Part shown: positions 43,742 to 52,727 of the stretch, piece after piece
How the letters are laid out: every line of letters begins with the position of its first letter
Numbering within the stretch: the first letter of the stretch is position 1
Assembly: GCA_019637645.1 (NCBI GenBank)
Contig: JAHBVH010000026.1
Span: 1-64,000 of the forward strand
Length of the DNA stretch: 64,000 bases
From: Caldilineaceae bacterium
Lineage (GTDB): Bacteria > Chloroflexota > Anaerolineae > Caldilineales > Caldilineaceae
Direction: 5' to 3'
Made by a program: the position numbers and the translations under genes
Notes under the pieces: model-generated
The model's database searches: none
Told to the model about the DNA's origin: nothing
The model's input: the letters and a program-made list of their open reading frames with translations, nothing else

Positions 43742-45535
43742 CTAATCCCCAGCAAACGCGGGTTGAGGTGAGACCTTGTTCCAAGCGGGCACTTCGTCGG
43801 TGGGGCGTTCATGTTGCACTTGGTTGAGCCGCCAGTAGAGCCCGCGCTGTGCCATCAACTGGGCGTGGTTCCCGGCTTCGGCAATGCATTTGTTGTCAAG
43901 CACGACGATCAAATCGGCCTTACGAATGGTCGAGAGGCGATGGGCAATGATGATGGTCGTGCGACCGACCATGAGCCGTTCCAGCGCCTGTTGGATCAGA
44001 TGCTCGGTTTCGGTATCCACCGCCGAGGTGGCTTCATCCAAAATGAGGATCGGCGCATCTTTGAGCACGGCCCGGGCAATCGAGAGCCGTTGTTTTTGAC
44101 CCCCAGATAGCTTCACGCCCCGTTCCCCAATCATCGTGTCATAGCCATCGGGTAATTGCATAATAAACTCATGGGCATTCGCCACCTTGGCTGCGGCGAT
44201 AACCTCCGCTTCTGTTGCATCGGCACGGCCAAAGAGAATGTTCTCGCGCGCGGTGCCGTGGAAGAGAAAGACATCCTGCAAGACAATGCTGATCTGTTGG
44301 CGTAGACTGCTGAGCTTGATCTGCTTTAGATCATAGCCGTCGAGGGTGAGGGTGCCTGTTGTCACTTCGTAGAAGCGCGGGATCAAACTGGCCAGGGTGG
44401 TTTTGCCAACCCCCGTGGGGCCGACAAGGGCCACCGTGCTGTGGGCTGGAATCTGGAGATCGATCCCTTGCAGGACCGGTTCGGTGGGGCTATAGCCAAA
44501 ACCCACCTTCTGAAAGGCCAAGGCTCCTTGGGTGCGGGTGGGCAGCGTAATCGCCCCGTGGCCGGCATCGGGCTCTGGCTCCTGATCCAGCAGATCGGCC
44601 ACCCGTTCGGCGCTGGCCGCGGCTTCTTGGATCTTTTCCCACGAATCGCTTAGGTGGTGGAGTGGTTGATAGAAAAGTTCCAGATAGAGGAAGAAAGCGA
44701 CCAGATCTTCAATCGACAAGCTCTGGCGCAAAATGAGTTGCCCCCCAAAGTAGATGACCACAATCGTACCCAAAGCCGAGGTGAATTGAATAAAGGGCTG
44801 AAAAATCGCCATCATCTTGAGGGCATAGAGCAGCGAATCGCGGTACTTGTCAATCCGCCGCCAGATGCGATCCACCTCGTTCTCTTCGCGCGTAAAGGTT
44901 TTGATCTCGCGGATCCCAGAGAGATTATCCGCGAGAATGGCGTTTAGTTCACCCAGCTCATGTTGGCGGGTCCGAAAGGCGGGGAGCACATACCGGGCAT
45001 AGGTGCGCAACGAGATGTAGATCAACGGCATAGGGGCCATGCTCAGCAAAGTCAGTTCCCAGTTGATCGTCATCAGGACGGCCATGACCCCAAAGAGCGT
45101 GAGGACGTTGACAATAATGTCCGGCACGGCATGGGCGATGAGCAATTCAAATTTGTCGGTATCGTTTACCACGCGCGACATCAACTGCCCCGTCTGTTTA
45201 TCCTCATAGAAGCGGAGCGAGAGCTTTTGCAGATGTTCATAGACCAGCTTGCGCGATTCGGCGACCACACCCCAACCAGCCACATGGGCCATATAGCTGC
45301 GCAGAAACTGGAGACCGGCGCGGGCAATATAGACGGCTAGGGCAAAGAGCGCTAAGCGGGTGACCAACGCCGAGTCAAAGACCGCATTGGCATTCGTCAC
45401 CGCCCCGACCATGGTTTTGATGATCCAGGGAATGAGCAACTGGACACCCACCAGCAGCAACATGCTGATGATAGTGACAATGAGGGAACCGGTGTATTTC
45501 TTGGCATAGACATAGAGAAATTTAAGTTGATGCAT
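43742..45535 (-). CDS. ABC exporter, fused permease and ATPase (MsbA-like)
   Basis: 597 aa. Six membrane helices lie in residues ~15-300 with the intracellular coupling pattern YEHLQKLSLRFYEDKQTGQL. The ATPase has Walker A GPTGVGKTT, Q-loop VLQDVFLFHGTARENI, signature VKLSGGQKQRLSIARA, Walker B ILILDEATSAVD and H-loop IIAHRLST. It forms a homodimer or pairs with another half-transporter. The substrate is unknown; lipids or drugs are usual for the class. A Pro/Glu-rich tail follows the ATPase. Single gene on the minus strand. Confidence 0.92.
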   Translation of the reverse strand: MHQLKFLYVYAKKYTGSLIVTIISMLLLVGVQLLIPWIIKTMVGAVTNANAVFDSALVTRLALFALAVYIARAGLQFLRSYMAHVAGWGVVAESRKLVYEHLQKLSLRFYEDKQTGQLMSRVVNDTDKFELLIAHAVPDIIVNVLTLFGVMAVLMTINWELTLLSMAPMPLIYISLRTYARYVLPAFRTRQHELGELNAILADNLSGIREIKTFTREENEVDRIWRRIDKYRDSLLYALKMMAIFQPFIQFTSALGTIVVIYFGGQLILRQSLSIEDLVAFFLYLELFYQPLHHLSDSWEKIQEAAASAERVADLLDQEPEPDAGHGAITLPTRTQGALAFQKVGFGYSPTEPVLQGIDLQIPAHSTVALVGPTGVGKTTLASLIPRFYEVTTGTLTLDGYDLKQIKLSSLRQQISIVLQDVFLFHGTARENILFGRADATEAEVIAAAKVANAHEFIMQLPDGYDTMIGERGVKLSGGQKQRLSIARAVLKDAPILILDEATSAVDTETEHLIQQALERLMVGRTTIIIAHRLSTIRKADLIVVLDNKCIAEAGNHAQLMAQRGLYWRLNQVQHERPTDEVPAWNKVSPQPAFAGD

Positions 45536-45659
45536 AATCCGTCGCTTTATGAACTACTGGGGACAGCCGTGAAGCCATCCGGTGGTTGAACGAGGTTCGT
45601 TCGCCGTTTACTGACCACGAAGTGTCGGAGCACAGTAAAGTTTGAATGCGGTAAATCGC

Positions 45660-45692
45660 AGACCAGATAGGTCTGGAAAACCTGCCTGGTCT
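45660..45692. repeat. Degenerate palindrome of the dispersed family
   Basis: AGACCAGATAGGT and ACCTGCCTGGTCT flank CTGGAAA, the right arm touching the stop codon of the permease gene. It may act as its terminator. Confidence 0.5.
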
Positions 45693-46921
45693 TACCCAAG
45701 GGCGATCCACCCGATCAACACAACTAGGGATAAGAGGGTGACAGGAATCCCAACCCGCGCGTGTTCGCCAAAGGTAATCTCAACACCATAGCGCTTTGCC
45801 TGTTCGATGACGATCAAGTTGGCGATGCTGCCGATGACAATCAAATTGCCAGCAAAGGTGCTGGAGACTGCCAGGGCATACCATGGCACTGGATTGGCCT
45901 GCTCAAGAAATTGGATGAGCAGCATGGTCGCTGGCACATTGCTCACCAGATTGCTCAACACCGTGGAAACACCGGTGAGCGTGTAGAGATTTTGCAGGTC
46001 TACCCCATAGCGCGCCAACAGATCAATCAAATAGGCGGGGACATTGACCACCGAAATGCCATGAATGACCACAAAAAGACCACAGAAGAGGGTGATCAGG
46101 TGCCAATCAATCAGCTCTAGCTTGGCGCGTGAACTCAATTCACGGCTACAGAGCAAAAAGCCCGCGACCGTCATGGCCGACAATTCACGCGGTATCGGGG
46201 TGAAGAAAAGGGCAACCAAGATCACCGTCCACAAGAGCCCTTTGACGCTCTGCCAGCGGTTAAAGGGCGGCCAGTCTGTGGGCACTGCTTTGGCCGCGGT
46301 AGATTGGGGAGCAAAGTGATGGCGATAGATCCAAACCAGTAACCCATAGGCAAGGCCGAGGGCGATCAAAGCTGGCGGCGTACACCACGTCAAAAACTCG
46401 CCAAAGTGTAAACGACCGGCCTGACCGATCAACATATTCTGTGGATTGCCCATGATCGTCGCCGCCGAGCCGATATTACTCGATACGGCTAGCCCGAGCA
46501 GAAAGGGCAAGGGATTCATCTGCGCGTTGAGCAAGGCAACCGTAAGCACCGGCGTAAAGGCCAAACAAACAATGTCATTGGCCAGTAAGGCCGAGAGAAC
46601 GGCGCTCACCACCATCATCACCAATAAGAAAAAGCGTGGCCGCTGCACTAACGCTGTAATCCGTAAGGCCGTCCAGGTATAGAAGCCCCCAAGCTGGAGT
46701 TGCGCCGAAACCACCATCAGCGCATAAAGGAGCAGTAAGGTGGGCAGATCAATGGCCGCCCCCAATTGATCCAAGGGGACAATCCCCGCGACGGCCATGG
46801 CAATGGCACCTAGCAGCGCAATGCCCGTGCGGTCTAGCTTGATTTTCGGGACATCCCCAACTGCCACCCCCGCGTAAGTCACCAAAAAGATAAGGACAGC
46901 AATAGCAGTCATAGAACTCAT
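45692..46921 (-). CDS. SLC13/ArsB-superfamily anion permease
   Basis: 409 aa from ATG 46921 (ATG 46912 also possible). About ten hydrophobic segments. Conserved ion-transporter superfamily blocks: ANDIVCLAFTPVL, SNIGSAATIMGNPQNMLIG (substrate loop), LFCGLFVVIHGI, SNLVSNVPATMLL and TFAGNLIVIGSIANLIVIE. The last resembles ArsB/CitT permeases with the twofold-repeat NP/NxP loops. The substrate may be arsenite, a dicarboxylate or sulfate. No ars genes are near, so arsenic resistance is not supported. Confidence 0.82.
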   Translation of the reverse strand: MSSMTAIAVLIFLVTYAGVAVGDVPKIKLDRTGIALLGAIAMAVAGIVPLDQLGAAIDLPTLLLLYALMVVSAQLQLGGFYTWTALRITALVQRPRFFLLVMMVVSAVLSALLANDIVCLAFTPVLTVALLNAQMNPLPFLLGLAVSSNIGSAATIMGNPQNMLIGQAGRLHFGEFLTWCTPPALIALGLAYGLLVWIYRHHFAPQSTAAKAVPTDWPPFNRWQSVKGLLWTVILVALFFTPIPRELSAMTVAGFLLCSRELSSRAKLELIDWHLITLFCGLFVVIHGISVVNVPAYLIDLLARYGVDLQNLYTLTGVSTVLSNLVSNVPATMLLIQFLEQANPVPWYALAVSSTFAGNLIVIGSIANLIVIEQAKRYGVEITFGEHARVGIPVTLLSLVVLIGWIALG

Positions 46922-46951
46922 CAACTTTTTCTAGTAAATAGCCATCATGCA

Positions 46952-48124
46952 TCACGCCCCGCGCATCACATACTGAAAGAGTTCGGGGCGCGGTTCAACC
47001 CCCAGACCAGGGCCATCGGGCAAATAAAAATAGCCAGCTTCGCAACGCATATTGCCGGTGATAAATTGCAAGTTGCGGTCAAAGATCGAGTGCTGATATT
47101 CGTGCATGATCAGATTGCCCAGTGCGGCTGACACTTGGAGGCTGGCGGCTTGGGCAATCCCTACGCCAATCGTGGCATGGGGCATGACCCGACAATGAAA
47201 GGCTTGGGCTAACCGGCAGACTTCCCAGAAATTAGTAATGCCCATGTGGGCCATTTCCGGCTGGATAATGCTCATGCAACGATGGACAAAACGTGGGCGA
47301 TATTCGTAGACGGTGCGTAGCTCCTCGCCAATCGCCACGGGGGTCTTCACCGCGGCGGCGACGCGGGCCTGCCCTTCCAAATCTTCCGATTGCACCGGTG
47401 CTTCGGCCAGGTAGAGATCATAGGGCTCGAGCGCGGTGATGAGCTTGATCGCCTCTTGGTCGGTGTAGCGCCAATGAAAGTCGGCCAGGATCTGCGGTGT
47501 GGGGCCTACTGCTTCACGCAAGGCACGCATTTCGGCCAACTCCCCTTCATTCGCGACTGCCGCCGCGAACTTGACCGCGGTAAAACCCTGGTCGATCCAC
47601 GCCTTGGCGAGGGCTGCCCGTTCTTCTTTGGTCGCCTTGGGCAACCCCGAAACATAGGCCGGAATGCGGGTGGTTCGTTGGCTGCCGAGCACCTTGCTAA
47701 TGGGCAGGCCCGTCAACTTGCCGCGTAGATCCCAGAGCGCCATGTCGATCCCAGCCAAAGCATCGACATAGAAGCCCCCAAAAAAGCCCCGCACCCGCAT
47801 GGCATTGTAAATATCTTCATTGATGGCGACGACATCGTGCGGATCGCGCCCACGCACCAAGGGTACCAACAAATTTTGTACAATCGTGGTCACGGTTTCC
47901 GGCGAGACCACCCCAAAACTTTCCCCCCAGCCCACCATCCCTTGGGCTGTCGTAAGCTTGATCAAGACGGAGTGATCATGCACGCTATAAACCGTCTGAT
48001 TGCCTGGCCGAATAAAATAACCGCGCTCGCTAGGGATAACCCCCGCCTCCAACGGCCCCAAGTAGGGCGTATCGCGCGGAATTTGGAGGGGAAAGACTTC
48101 AATGCTTTCAATCCGATCTACCAC
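46952..48124 (-). CDS. Mandelate racemase/muconate lactonizing enzyme family dehydratase
   Basis: 390 aa with a GTG start; AAAGGAG lies 6 nt upstream. Enolase-superfamily blocks: VVGWGESFGVVSPETV-like GMVGWGESFG, GIDMALWDLRGKLTGLPISK, FTAVKFAAAV (KxK-type Lys position), ILADFHWRYTD, YLAEAPV, IGEEL, IIQPEMAHMGITN and VMPHATIGVGIAQAASL. The metal ligands (Asp-x-His, Glu, Glu) and a late His fit the mandelate-racemase or dehydratase subgroups. The substrate is likely a sugar acid. It is divergent from an isomerase-like gene across a tandem-repeat region, and is a second enolase-superfamily dehydratase besides dgoD. Confidence 0.82.
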   Translation of the reverse strand: MVDRIESIEVFPLQIPRDTPYLGPLEAGVIPSERGYFIRPGNQTVYSVHDHSVLIKLTTAQGMVGWGESFGVVSPETVTTIVQNLLVPLVRGRDPHDVVAINEDIYNAMRVRGFFGGFYVDALAGIDMALWDLRGKLTGLPISKVLGSQRTTRIPAYVSGLPKATKEERAALAKAWIDQGFTAVKFAAAVANEGELAEMRALREAVGPTPQILADFHWRYTDQEAIKLITALEPYDLYLAEAPVQSEDLEGQARVAAAVKTPVAIGEELRTVYEYRPRFVHRCMSIIQPEMAHMGITNFWEVCRLAQAFHCRVMPHATIGVGIAQAASLQVSAALGNLIMHEYQHSIFDRNLQFITGNMRCEAGYFYLPDGPGLGVEPRPELFQYVMRGA

Positions 48125-48145
48125 TATCTACTCCTTTGTTTTTTG

Positions 48146-48230
48146 TCATTGGTCATTGGTCCTTTGTCACTTGTCCTTTGTCACTTGTCCTTTGTCACTT
48201 GTCCTTTGTCACTTGTCCTTTGTCACTTGT
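48146..48230. repeat. Tandem repeats: 7-bp TCATTGG (x2) then 14-bp CCTTTGTCACTTGT (x5)
   Basis: Two copies of TCATTGG at 48146-48159, then five perfect copies of CCTTTGTCACTTGT at 48161-48230. The 14-mer looks like two diverged heptamers. It sits in the shared upstream region of two divergent genes. Confidence 0.95.
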
Positions 48231-48247
48231 CATCGACTAGACAGTAA

Positions 48248-48317
48248 CCAATGACGAATGACCAATAACCAATGACCAATAACCAATGACCAATGACCAA
48301 TGACCAATGACCAATGA
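48248..48317. repeat. Heptamer tandem array, 10 units of CCAATGA and variants
   Basis: Exactly 70 bp: CCAATGA units with CGAATGA and CCAATAA variants, then five perfect CCAATGA from 48283. CCAATGA is the reverse complement of TCATTGG in the neighbouring array, so the two could pair as a long hairpin. It ends 28 bp before the start codon of the isomerase-like gene. It resembles the short heptameric repeats known from cyanobacterial genomes. Confidence 0.95.
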
Positions 48318-48344
48318 CCTCATTCGCAGAAAGCGAGAACCAGC

Positions 48345-49775
48345 GTGATAGATTTTACCCAACGCAGCTACCCCAAAGCACGGATTGGCCTCTTTGCGGT
48401 TGGGCTGGCGGCCTATTGGCCTCAGTTTCCCGGCTTGAAGGAGAAGTTGGAAGAGTATCACCAACATGTGATCGATCAATTGGCAGACTTTGCCGAGGTC
48501 GTGAGTCTGGGCATGGTGGATACATCGCAGCAAGCCTTTGCCGCGGGCAACCGTTTTGCGACAGAGCACGTCGATCTGTTGATCTGCCATACAGCGACCT
48601 ACGCCACCAGTTCCCAAGTGTTACCCATTGTACAGCAGGCCAAAGTGCCGGTGTTGGTGCTTAATTTGCAGCCAGAGGCGGCGCTCGACTATGACACCGT
48701 AGATACCGGTGGCTGGTTGGCAAGCTGCTCGACTTGCTGTGTGCCTGAAATTTCCAATGCGTTTCACCGCGCCGGGATCGAATTCCAAGTCGTTTCGGGC
48801 ATGCTCTACGCGGATGACCGCGTGTGGCGCAGTCTGCGCGCCTGGTGTCAGGCCGCCACGGCGGTGCGGGTGTTGCGTGGCGCGCGCTTTGGCTTTCTGG
48901 GGCACACCTACCCGGGGATGCTAGATATGTATTCGGACTTTACCCAGCATCATGCCCAAGTTGGCTCACACGTCGAAGTGTTGGAGATGTGTGATTTGAA
49001 AGATCGGGTCGATGCGGTGAACGAGGCAGAGATCGCGCACAAGTTAGAAGAAGCCCACGCCCTCTTTGAGATCCTCCCTTCGGCTCACCCCGCGGATCTG
49101 CGCTGGGCCTGTCAGGTGGCGGTCGGCCTCGACCGCTTGGTGGCGGACTTTGAGCTGAGCGCGCTCGCCTATTACTATCGCGGCACCAACAACAGTGACT
49201 ATGAGCGCTTGGGGGCCGGGCTGATTCTGGGCAATTCGCTCTTGACGGCCCGCGGCATTCCCGCGTCTGGCGAAGGGGATCTCAAAAATGCCGTGGCGAT
49301 GAAGATCATGGATGTCCTCGGCACGGGGGGCTCCTATACCGAATTTTATGCCATGGATTTCAAGGAGAACTTTGTCCTCATGGGCCATGATGGGCCAGCC
49401 CATCTCGCCATTGGCAGCCGCAAACCGCTTTTACGCGGCTTGGGTGTCTATCATGGCAAGGCTGGCTCTGGCGTCTCGGTCGAATTCAGCGTGAAGCACG
49501 GGCCGATCACCATCCTCACCTGTACCCAAACGCGCGATGGGCAACTGAAATTGATGAGCGCCGAGGGTGAATGCATTGACGGCCCGATCATGCGCATTGG
49601 TAACACCAACAGCCGACTCAAATTCCGCCTTGATCCTGCCCAGTTTGTCGATGCCTGGTGCGCCGAAGCACCAACCCACCACTGTGCGTTGGGCATTGGG
49701 CATGTGGCCGATACTCTCCATAAGTTTGCCCGCCTCAAGGGACTGCCCTTTGTGGAGGTAGGGACGAGCAAGTAG
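48345..49775 (+). CDS. L-fucose/L-arabinose isomerase family protein
   Basis: 476 aa with a GTG start and weak Shine-Dalgarno. The pattern is that of the FucI/AraA-like fold: a first domain with ARIGLFAVGLAAYWPQFPGL and LLICHTATYATSSQVLP, RFGFLGHTYPGMLDMYSDFT, then an active-site half with AYYYRGTNNSDYERLGAG, GIPASGEGDLKNAVAMKIMD (Glu ligand), EFYAMDFKENFVLMGHDGPA (second acidic ligand and His) and a C-terminal HHCALGIGHV. Such enzymes interconvert aldoses and ketoses with Mn. The substrate is uncertain. The repeat array in its leader could influence expression. Confidence 0.78.
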   Translation: MIDFTQRSYPKARIGLFAVGLAAYWPQFPGLKEKLEEYHQHVIDQLADFAEVVSLGMVDTSQQAFAAGNRFATEHVDLLICHTATYATSSQVLPIVQQAKVPVLVLNLQPEAALDYDTVDTGGWLASCSTCCVPEISNAFHRAGIEFQVVSGMLYADDRVWRSLRAWCQAATAVRVLRGARFGFLGHTYPGMLDMYSDFTQHHAQVGSHVEVLEMCDLKDRVDAVNEAEIAHKLEEAHALFEILPSAHPADLRWACQVAVGLDRLVADFELSALAYYYRGTNNSDYERLGAGLILGNSLLTARGIPASGEGDLKNAVAMKIMDVLGTGGSYTEFYAMDFKENFVLMGHDGPAHLAIGSRKPLLRGLGVYHGKAGSGVSVEFSVKHGPITILTCTQTRDGQLKLMSAEGECIDGPIMRIGNTNSRLKFRLDPAQFVDAWCAEAPTHHCALGIGHVADTLHKFARLKGLPFVEVGTSK

Positions 49776-50172
49776 CACGCGATTACTAGGTGGTAGCGAA
49801 GATCTAGCGGTGTGAATCTGGCCGGCGGGGTAAAAAAAGAGCCGACCTGCGCCAACAGATCGGCTTAAAAGGGCAGAGATTGTTGGACGGCAATTCTACC
49901 TAAATAAAGTATACTCAATTCTTGATGGATTGTCTATAGCAAAAATGAATTACCTTATTGTAAGATAAATCTTACGATCTAGACTAGTTGACTTACTGAC
50001 AACGGTCATTCACTACGACCGACACCTGAGTTCCATCACCCATTCGGCATAGTACGCGCGGGCTGGCTCAAGTAGATATAATAAGCCAGCAGCCGTGCGC
50101 CATGCTCACCTTGCTGGCCGCGCAGGCTCTGGCGTTATCGCCGCTGCTACTTAGGGGCTACTGCTCGAGATA
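49776..50172. other. Intergenic region between convergent isomerase-like and oxidoreductase genes
   Basis: About 400 bp. An imperfect hairpin AGCCGACCTG/CAGATCGGCT (49840-49865, one mismatch) follows the isomerase gene and may end transcription. A perfect palindrome GTAAGATAAATCTTAC lies at 49960-49975 in AT-rich DNA. No gene is seen. Confidence 0.45.
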
Positions 50173-51207
50173 CTACACAAGGGGTAGGGCGATAGTACGG
50201 CCAGTTTGCATACTCCGCGTGACAGCTTCGGTAAATTCCATATACTTTACCCCATCCTCAAAGTTAGTGTGGGTAATTTCTTCTTGACCACGAATGGCTT
50301 GAATGAACTCATCTTCCACCCGCCAAGCCCCGGCTTCGGTGGCAGGGATGGCGATTTCGCCTAGAGCTTTGTCACCTTTCTTTCCACCGAAAAGTTTATT
50401 ATCGCTAAAACGCAGCGTGCCTTCACTGCCAAAGAGATAGGCTTCTGGCGTCCCGGCCAGTCCGGCCACGCTCGAGACCTGCAAATGGAGCTGCGCGCCA
50501 CAGGCCAAATCGGCGAGGACATCGATATGTTCAGGGATCCGAACAGGCTTTACCTCACCAGCCTCGGTCACACGGCTCTTTACATAGGTCTTGCCCATGG
50601 CCGCCACTTGGGTCGCCCCGCCCACCCACCGGAGCAGGGCTTCGTACCAAATGCCCATGGTCATGATGTTGTAGCCACTGAGGTCAAAGTCATTGCGCCA
50701 GTGCATGGCCGCGCTTTTATCGAGGAAGGTACCCCCGGCGCGGACTTCAACAGCCAACAGATCACCCAAGTAGCCTTCGGCCAACAACCGCTTAATCGTC
50801 TTATCAACGCGCAGCGTAAAGGGCGAAGGCACAATCTGCGCCGTAAGTTGGGGCTTGGCACGGGCCGCGTCGCGCATAAGATGGGCTTCGCGGGCATTCA
50901 TGGCCATGCGCGCTTCGCACATGACATGTTTGTTGGCCGCCAACGCGGCCAATGTTAGGCGGCAATGCATGTAGGGCCACGTACCAATGACAATCGCATC
51001 AATAGCCGGATCATTGATCAAATCCGGCCAATTCTCATAGACGTGGGGGATGGTAAACTGGGCCGCGACCCGTTCGCCCGAAGCGCGCGTGCGGTTGCAG
51101 ACGGCCACGACTTCGACCCCATCAATGGCTTGTAAGCCGGGAATATGCTTCGCGGTGGTATTGGCACCAGCGCCAATCACACCGATCCGAATAGGCTGAG
51201 TGGTCAT
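50173..51207 (-). CDS. Gfo/Idh/MocA family NAD(P)-dependent oxidoreductase
   Basis: 344 aa; ATG 51207 has a perfect AAAGGAG five nt before. N-terminal Rossmann motif RIGVIGAGANTTAKHIPGL, strand VVAVCNRT and the family's Lys region NKHVMCEARMAMN, where the usual EKP is EAR. So the conserved Lys of dehydrogenases is replaced by Arg. The C-terminal half is the alpha/beta substrate domain (MTMGIWYEALLRWVGGATQV, EAYLFGSEGTLRF). It likely oxidises a sugar or inositol derivative. It is followed upstream (60 nt) by a PPOX-type gene on the same strand. Confidence 0.85.
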   Translation of the reverse strand: MTTQPIRIGVIGAGANTTAKHIPGLQAIDGVEVVAVCNRTRASGERVAAQFTIPHVYENWPDLINDPAIDAIVIGTWPYMHCRLTLAALAANKHVMCEARMAMNAREAHLMRDAARAKPQLTAQIVPSPFTLRVDKTIKRLLAEGYLGDLLAVEVRAGGTFLDKSAAMHWRNDFDLSGYNIMTMGIWYEALLRWVGGATQVAAMGKTYVKSRVTEAGEVKPVRIPEHIDVLADLACGAQLHLQVSSVAGLAGTPEAYLFGSEGTLRFSDNKLFGGKKGDKALGEIAIPATEAGAWRVEDEFIQAIRGQEEITHTNFEDGVKYMEFTEAVTRSMQTGRTIALPLV

Positions 51208-51266
51208 GCTTTCTCCTTTGGGCATGGTGGTTGGGTGTTTAATCTGACGACGGCTAGCTACCAAGG

Positions 51267-51689
51267 CTAGGTAAAATCCTGACTGGTGATCTTTTCTGGG
51301 GTGACGACCAGCAGGACGCTGGTAAAGTCGCGCATGGATTCATAGTAGCGACGGGCGTCGGCTTCATCGTCATAGTAATGACGAATAATCCGCCAACGCA
51401 TGCTCTCCTGTAGGGGATCAGTGGGCTCAAGAATGGTGACGGTTCCTTGGAAAATGACATAACGGGCGTCGGGATGGCCACCATCCACACAGACAGTCAC
51501 CCGTGGATCGCGCCGCAAGTTTTTCACTTTGGCCGCACCGATTCCCGCGCTGATATAGAGCCGGTTGTGCTCATAGATATACCAGACGGGCGTCACTTGG
51601 GGCGGTCCATCGGCCCGATTGGTGGCGACGATGGCATGGCGCGGCGGTGCGAGAAAAGCTTCTAGCGCTGGTTGGGTCATTGGGGCCAT
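51267..51689 (-). CDS. PPOX-class (pyridoxamine-phosphate-oxidase fold) F420- or FMN-dependent protein
   Basis: 140 aa; ATG 51689 with AGAGGAG six nt before. Split-barrel pattern: HAIVATNRADGPPQVTPVWY, RLYISAGIGAAKVKNLRRDP (phosphate-binding Arg/Lys), VTVCVDGGHPDARYVIFQGT and a C-terminal PEKITSQDF. Actinobacterial and Chloroflexi members of this type usually use coenzyme F420 and reduce small molecules. The cofactor is an inference. Confidence 0.8.
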   Translation of the reverse strand: MAPMTQPALEAFLAPPRHAIVATNRADGPPQVTPVWYIYEHNRLYISAGIGAAKVKNLRRDPRVTVCVDGGHPDARYVIFQGTVTILEPTDPLQESMRWRIIRHYYDDEADARRYYESMRDFTSVLLVVTPEKITSQDFT

Positions 51690-51928
51690 GGGGTTCTCCT
51701 CTGATGATTGTAGCATTGGGCAGGGCTTACACGATCCCAAACCAGTCAGGGTTTGAAAAGCTGGCGGGTCTCTCTGGCAAAACGCGCCGACAACGAGCGG
51801 GCCGGTTGTCGGTTTGCTGCGTATAGTTTATCATAGCTCCTAGTTTCACCCAATCCCCCAATCCCAGGTCAAGCGCGGCCCGTCCTCTATCGAGGAGGCT
51901 GCTCAGCGGAGACAAAGGAGCTTTTGCC

Positions 51929-52222
51929 ATGACACTACAGGAATTTACGGCCTCTGTGCAACAAAGCACCATGCCCACGGGACTGAGCCTGGCGCTCCAA
52001 GCGCTTTGGCAAGCCGGTACGGGCGATTGGCATGCGGCTCATGCCATTACCCAAGCCGAAGGCGACGCCGATGTTGACTGGGTTCATGCCTATTTACACC
52101 GGGAAGAGGGCGATCTGAGTAACGCTGGCTATTGGTATCGCCGCGCCGGAAAACCCGTAGCCACCCAATCATTGGCAGATGAATGGCAGGCGATTGCAAC
52201 GACGCTGTTAGCCAAAGAGTAA
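51929..52222 (+). CDS. Conserved hypothetical protein
   Basis: 97 aa with AAAGGAG upstream. It contains a block that I recognise from many bacterial hypothetical proteins: TGDWHAAHAITQAEGDADVD and WVHAYLHREEGDLSNAGYWY, then RRAGKP. The pattern is helical and TPR-like. The function is unknown. It stands alone, divergent from the PPOX gene. Confidence 0.75.
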   Translation: MTLQEFTASVQQSTMPTGLSLALQALWQAGTGDWHAAHAITQAEGDADVDWVHAYLHREEGDLSNAGYWYRRAGKPVATQSLADEWQAIATTLLAKE

Positions 52223-52260
52223 GGAAACACGGGAGACGTGATTGGGAGACGTGATTGGGC

Positions 52261-52376
52261 GACGTGCCGGGGACGGGCCGCACACTGTCTTCAACTTGCG
52301 CCTACGGCTAGCCCGTCCCCGGCACGTCCCGCAGATCTTCAACTTGCGCCTACGGCTAGCCCGTCCCCGGCACGTC
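52261..52376. repeat. 41-bp direct repeat plus matching inverted arm
   Basis: A 41-bp unit beginning TCTTCAACTTGCGCCTACGG is at 52288-52328 and again at 52336-52376. Its last 18 bp, GCCCGTCCCCGGCACGTC, are the reverse complement of 52261-52278, so one upstream arm can pair with either copy. GAGACGTGATTGG is also duplicated just before. It separates two plus-strand genes. Confidence 0.85.
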
Positions 52377-52400
52377 TGCAGCACGGCCAACGAGGCAAAG

Positions 52401-52685
52401 ATGGCACAGAAATTAAACGAGCAAGAAGTGCAAGCGGCGCTGGCGCGGTTGCCGAACTGGCGGGTAGTCAATGGCAAGCTGCGGCGCGAATTTACTTTTC
52501 GCGATTTTGTCGAAGCTTTTGGCTTTATGACTAAGGTGGCGCTTGTCGCTCATCAACAGAATCACCACCCAGAATTTTATAATCGCTGGAACCAGGTGGT
52601 GATTGAGCTGGTGACCCATGATGCGGGGAACGCGATCACTGCGTTGGATGTGACGTTGGCGCACACGATTGATGGGCTGGTATAG
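52401..52685 (+). CDS. phhB: Pterin-4a-carbinolamine dehydratase
   Basis: 94 aa; ATG 52401 with GAGG five nt before; the open frame runs 53 codons further through the repeats and is not used. Family blocks: LPNWRVVNGKLRREFTFRDF, AHQQNHHPEFYNRWNQVVIE (His-His-Pro active site) and THDAGNAIT. It recycles the 4a-hydroxy-tetrahydrobiopterin produced by aromatic amino-acid hydroxylases. No phenylalanine hydroxylase is in the window, and many bacteria use this enzyme for other pterins or molybdopterin. Confidence 0.92.
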   Translation: MAQKLNEQEVQAALARLPNWRVVNGKLRREFTFRDFVEAFGFMTKVALVAHQQNHHPEFYNRWNQVVIELVTHDAGNAITALDVTLAHTIDGLV

Positions 52686-52727
52686 CCGCAGGCATTACAC
52701 TGGTCGTACTATCTAACGGCGGAACGT

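Noticed and set aside
45692..46921. Arsenite efflux pump ArsB
   Set aside because: The motifs only place it in the wider ion-transporter superfamily and no ars genes are nearby.
48161..48317. CRISPR-like array
   Set aside because: Units are 7-14 bp and directly tandem with no spacers.
48237..48617. Minus-strand reading frame with LVIGHWS-type repeats
   Set aside because: It is produced by the heptamer array and lies over the isomerase-like gene; no start signal supports it.
52242..52400. N-terminal extension of the pterin dehydratase through the 41-bp repeats
   Set aside because: The true start at 52401 has its own Shine-Dalgarno and the family begins there; the extension is repeat-derived.
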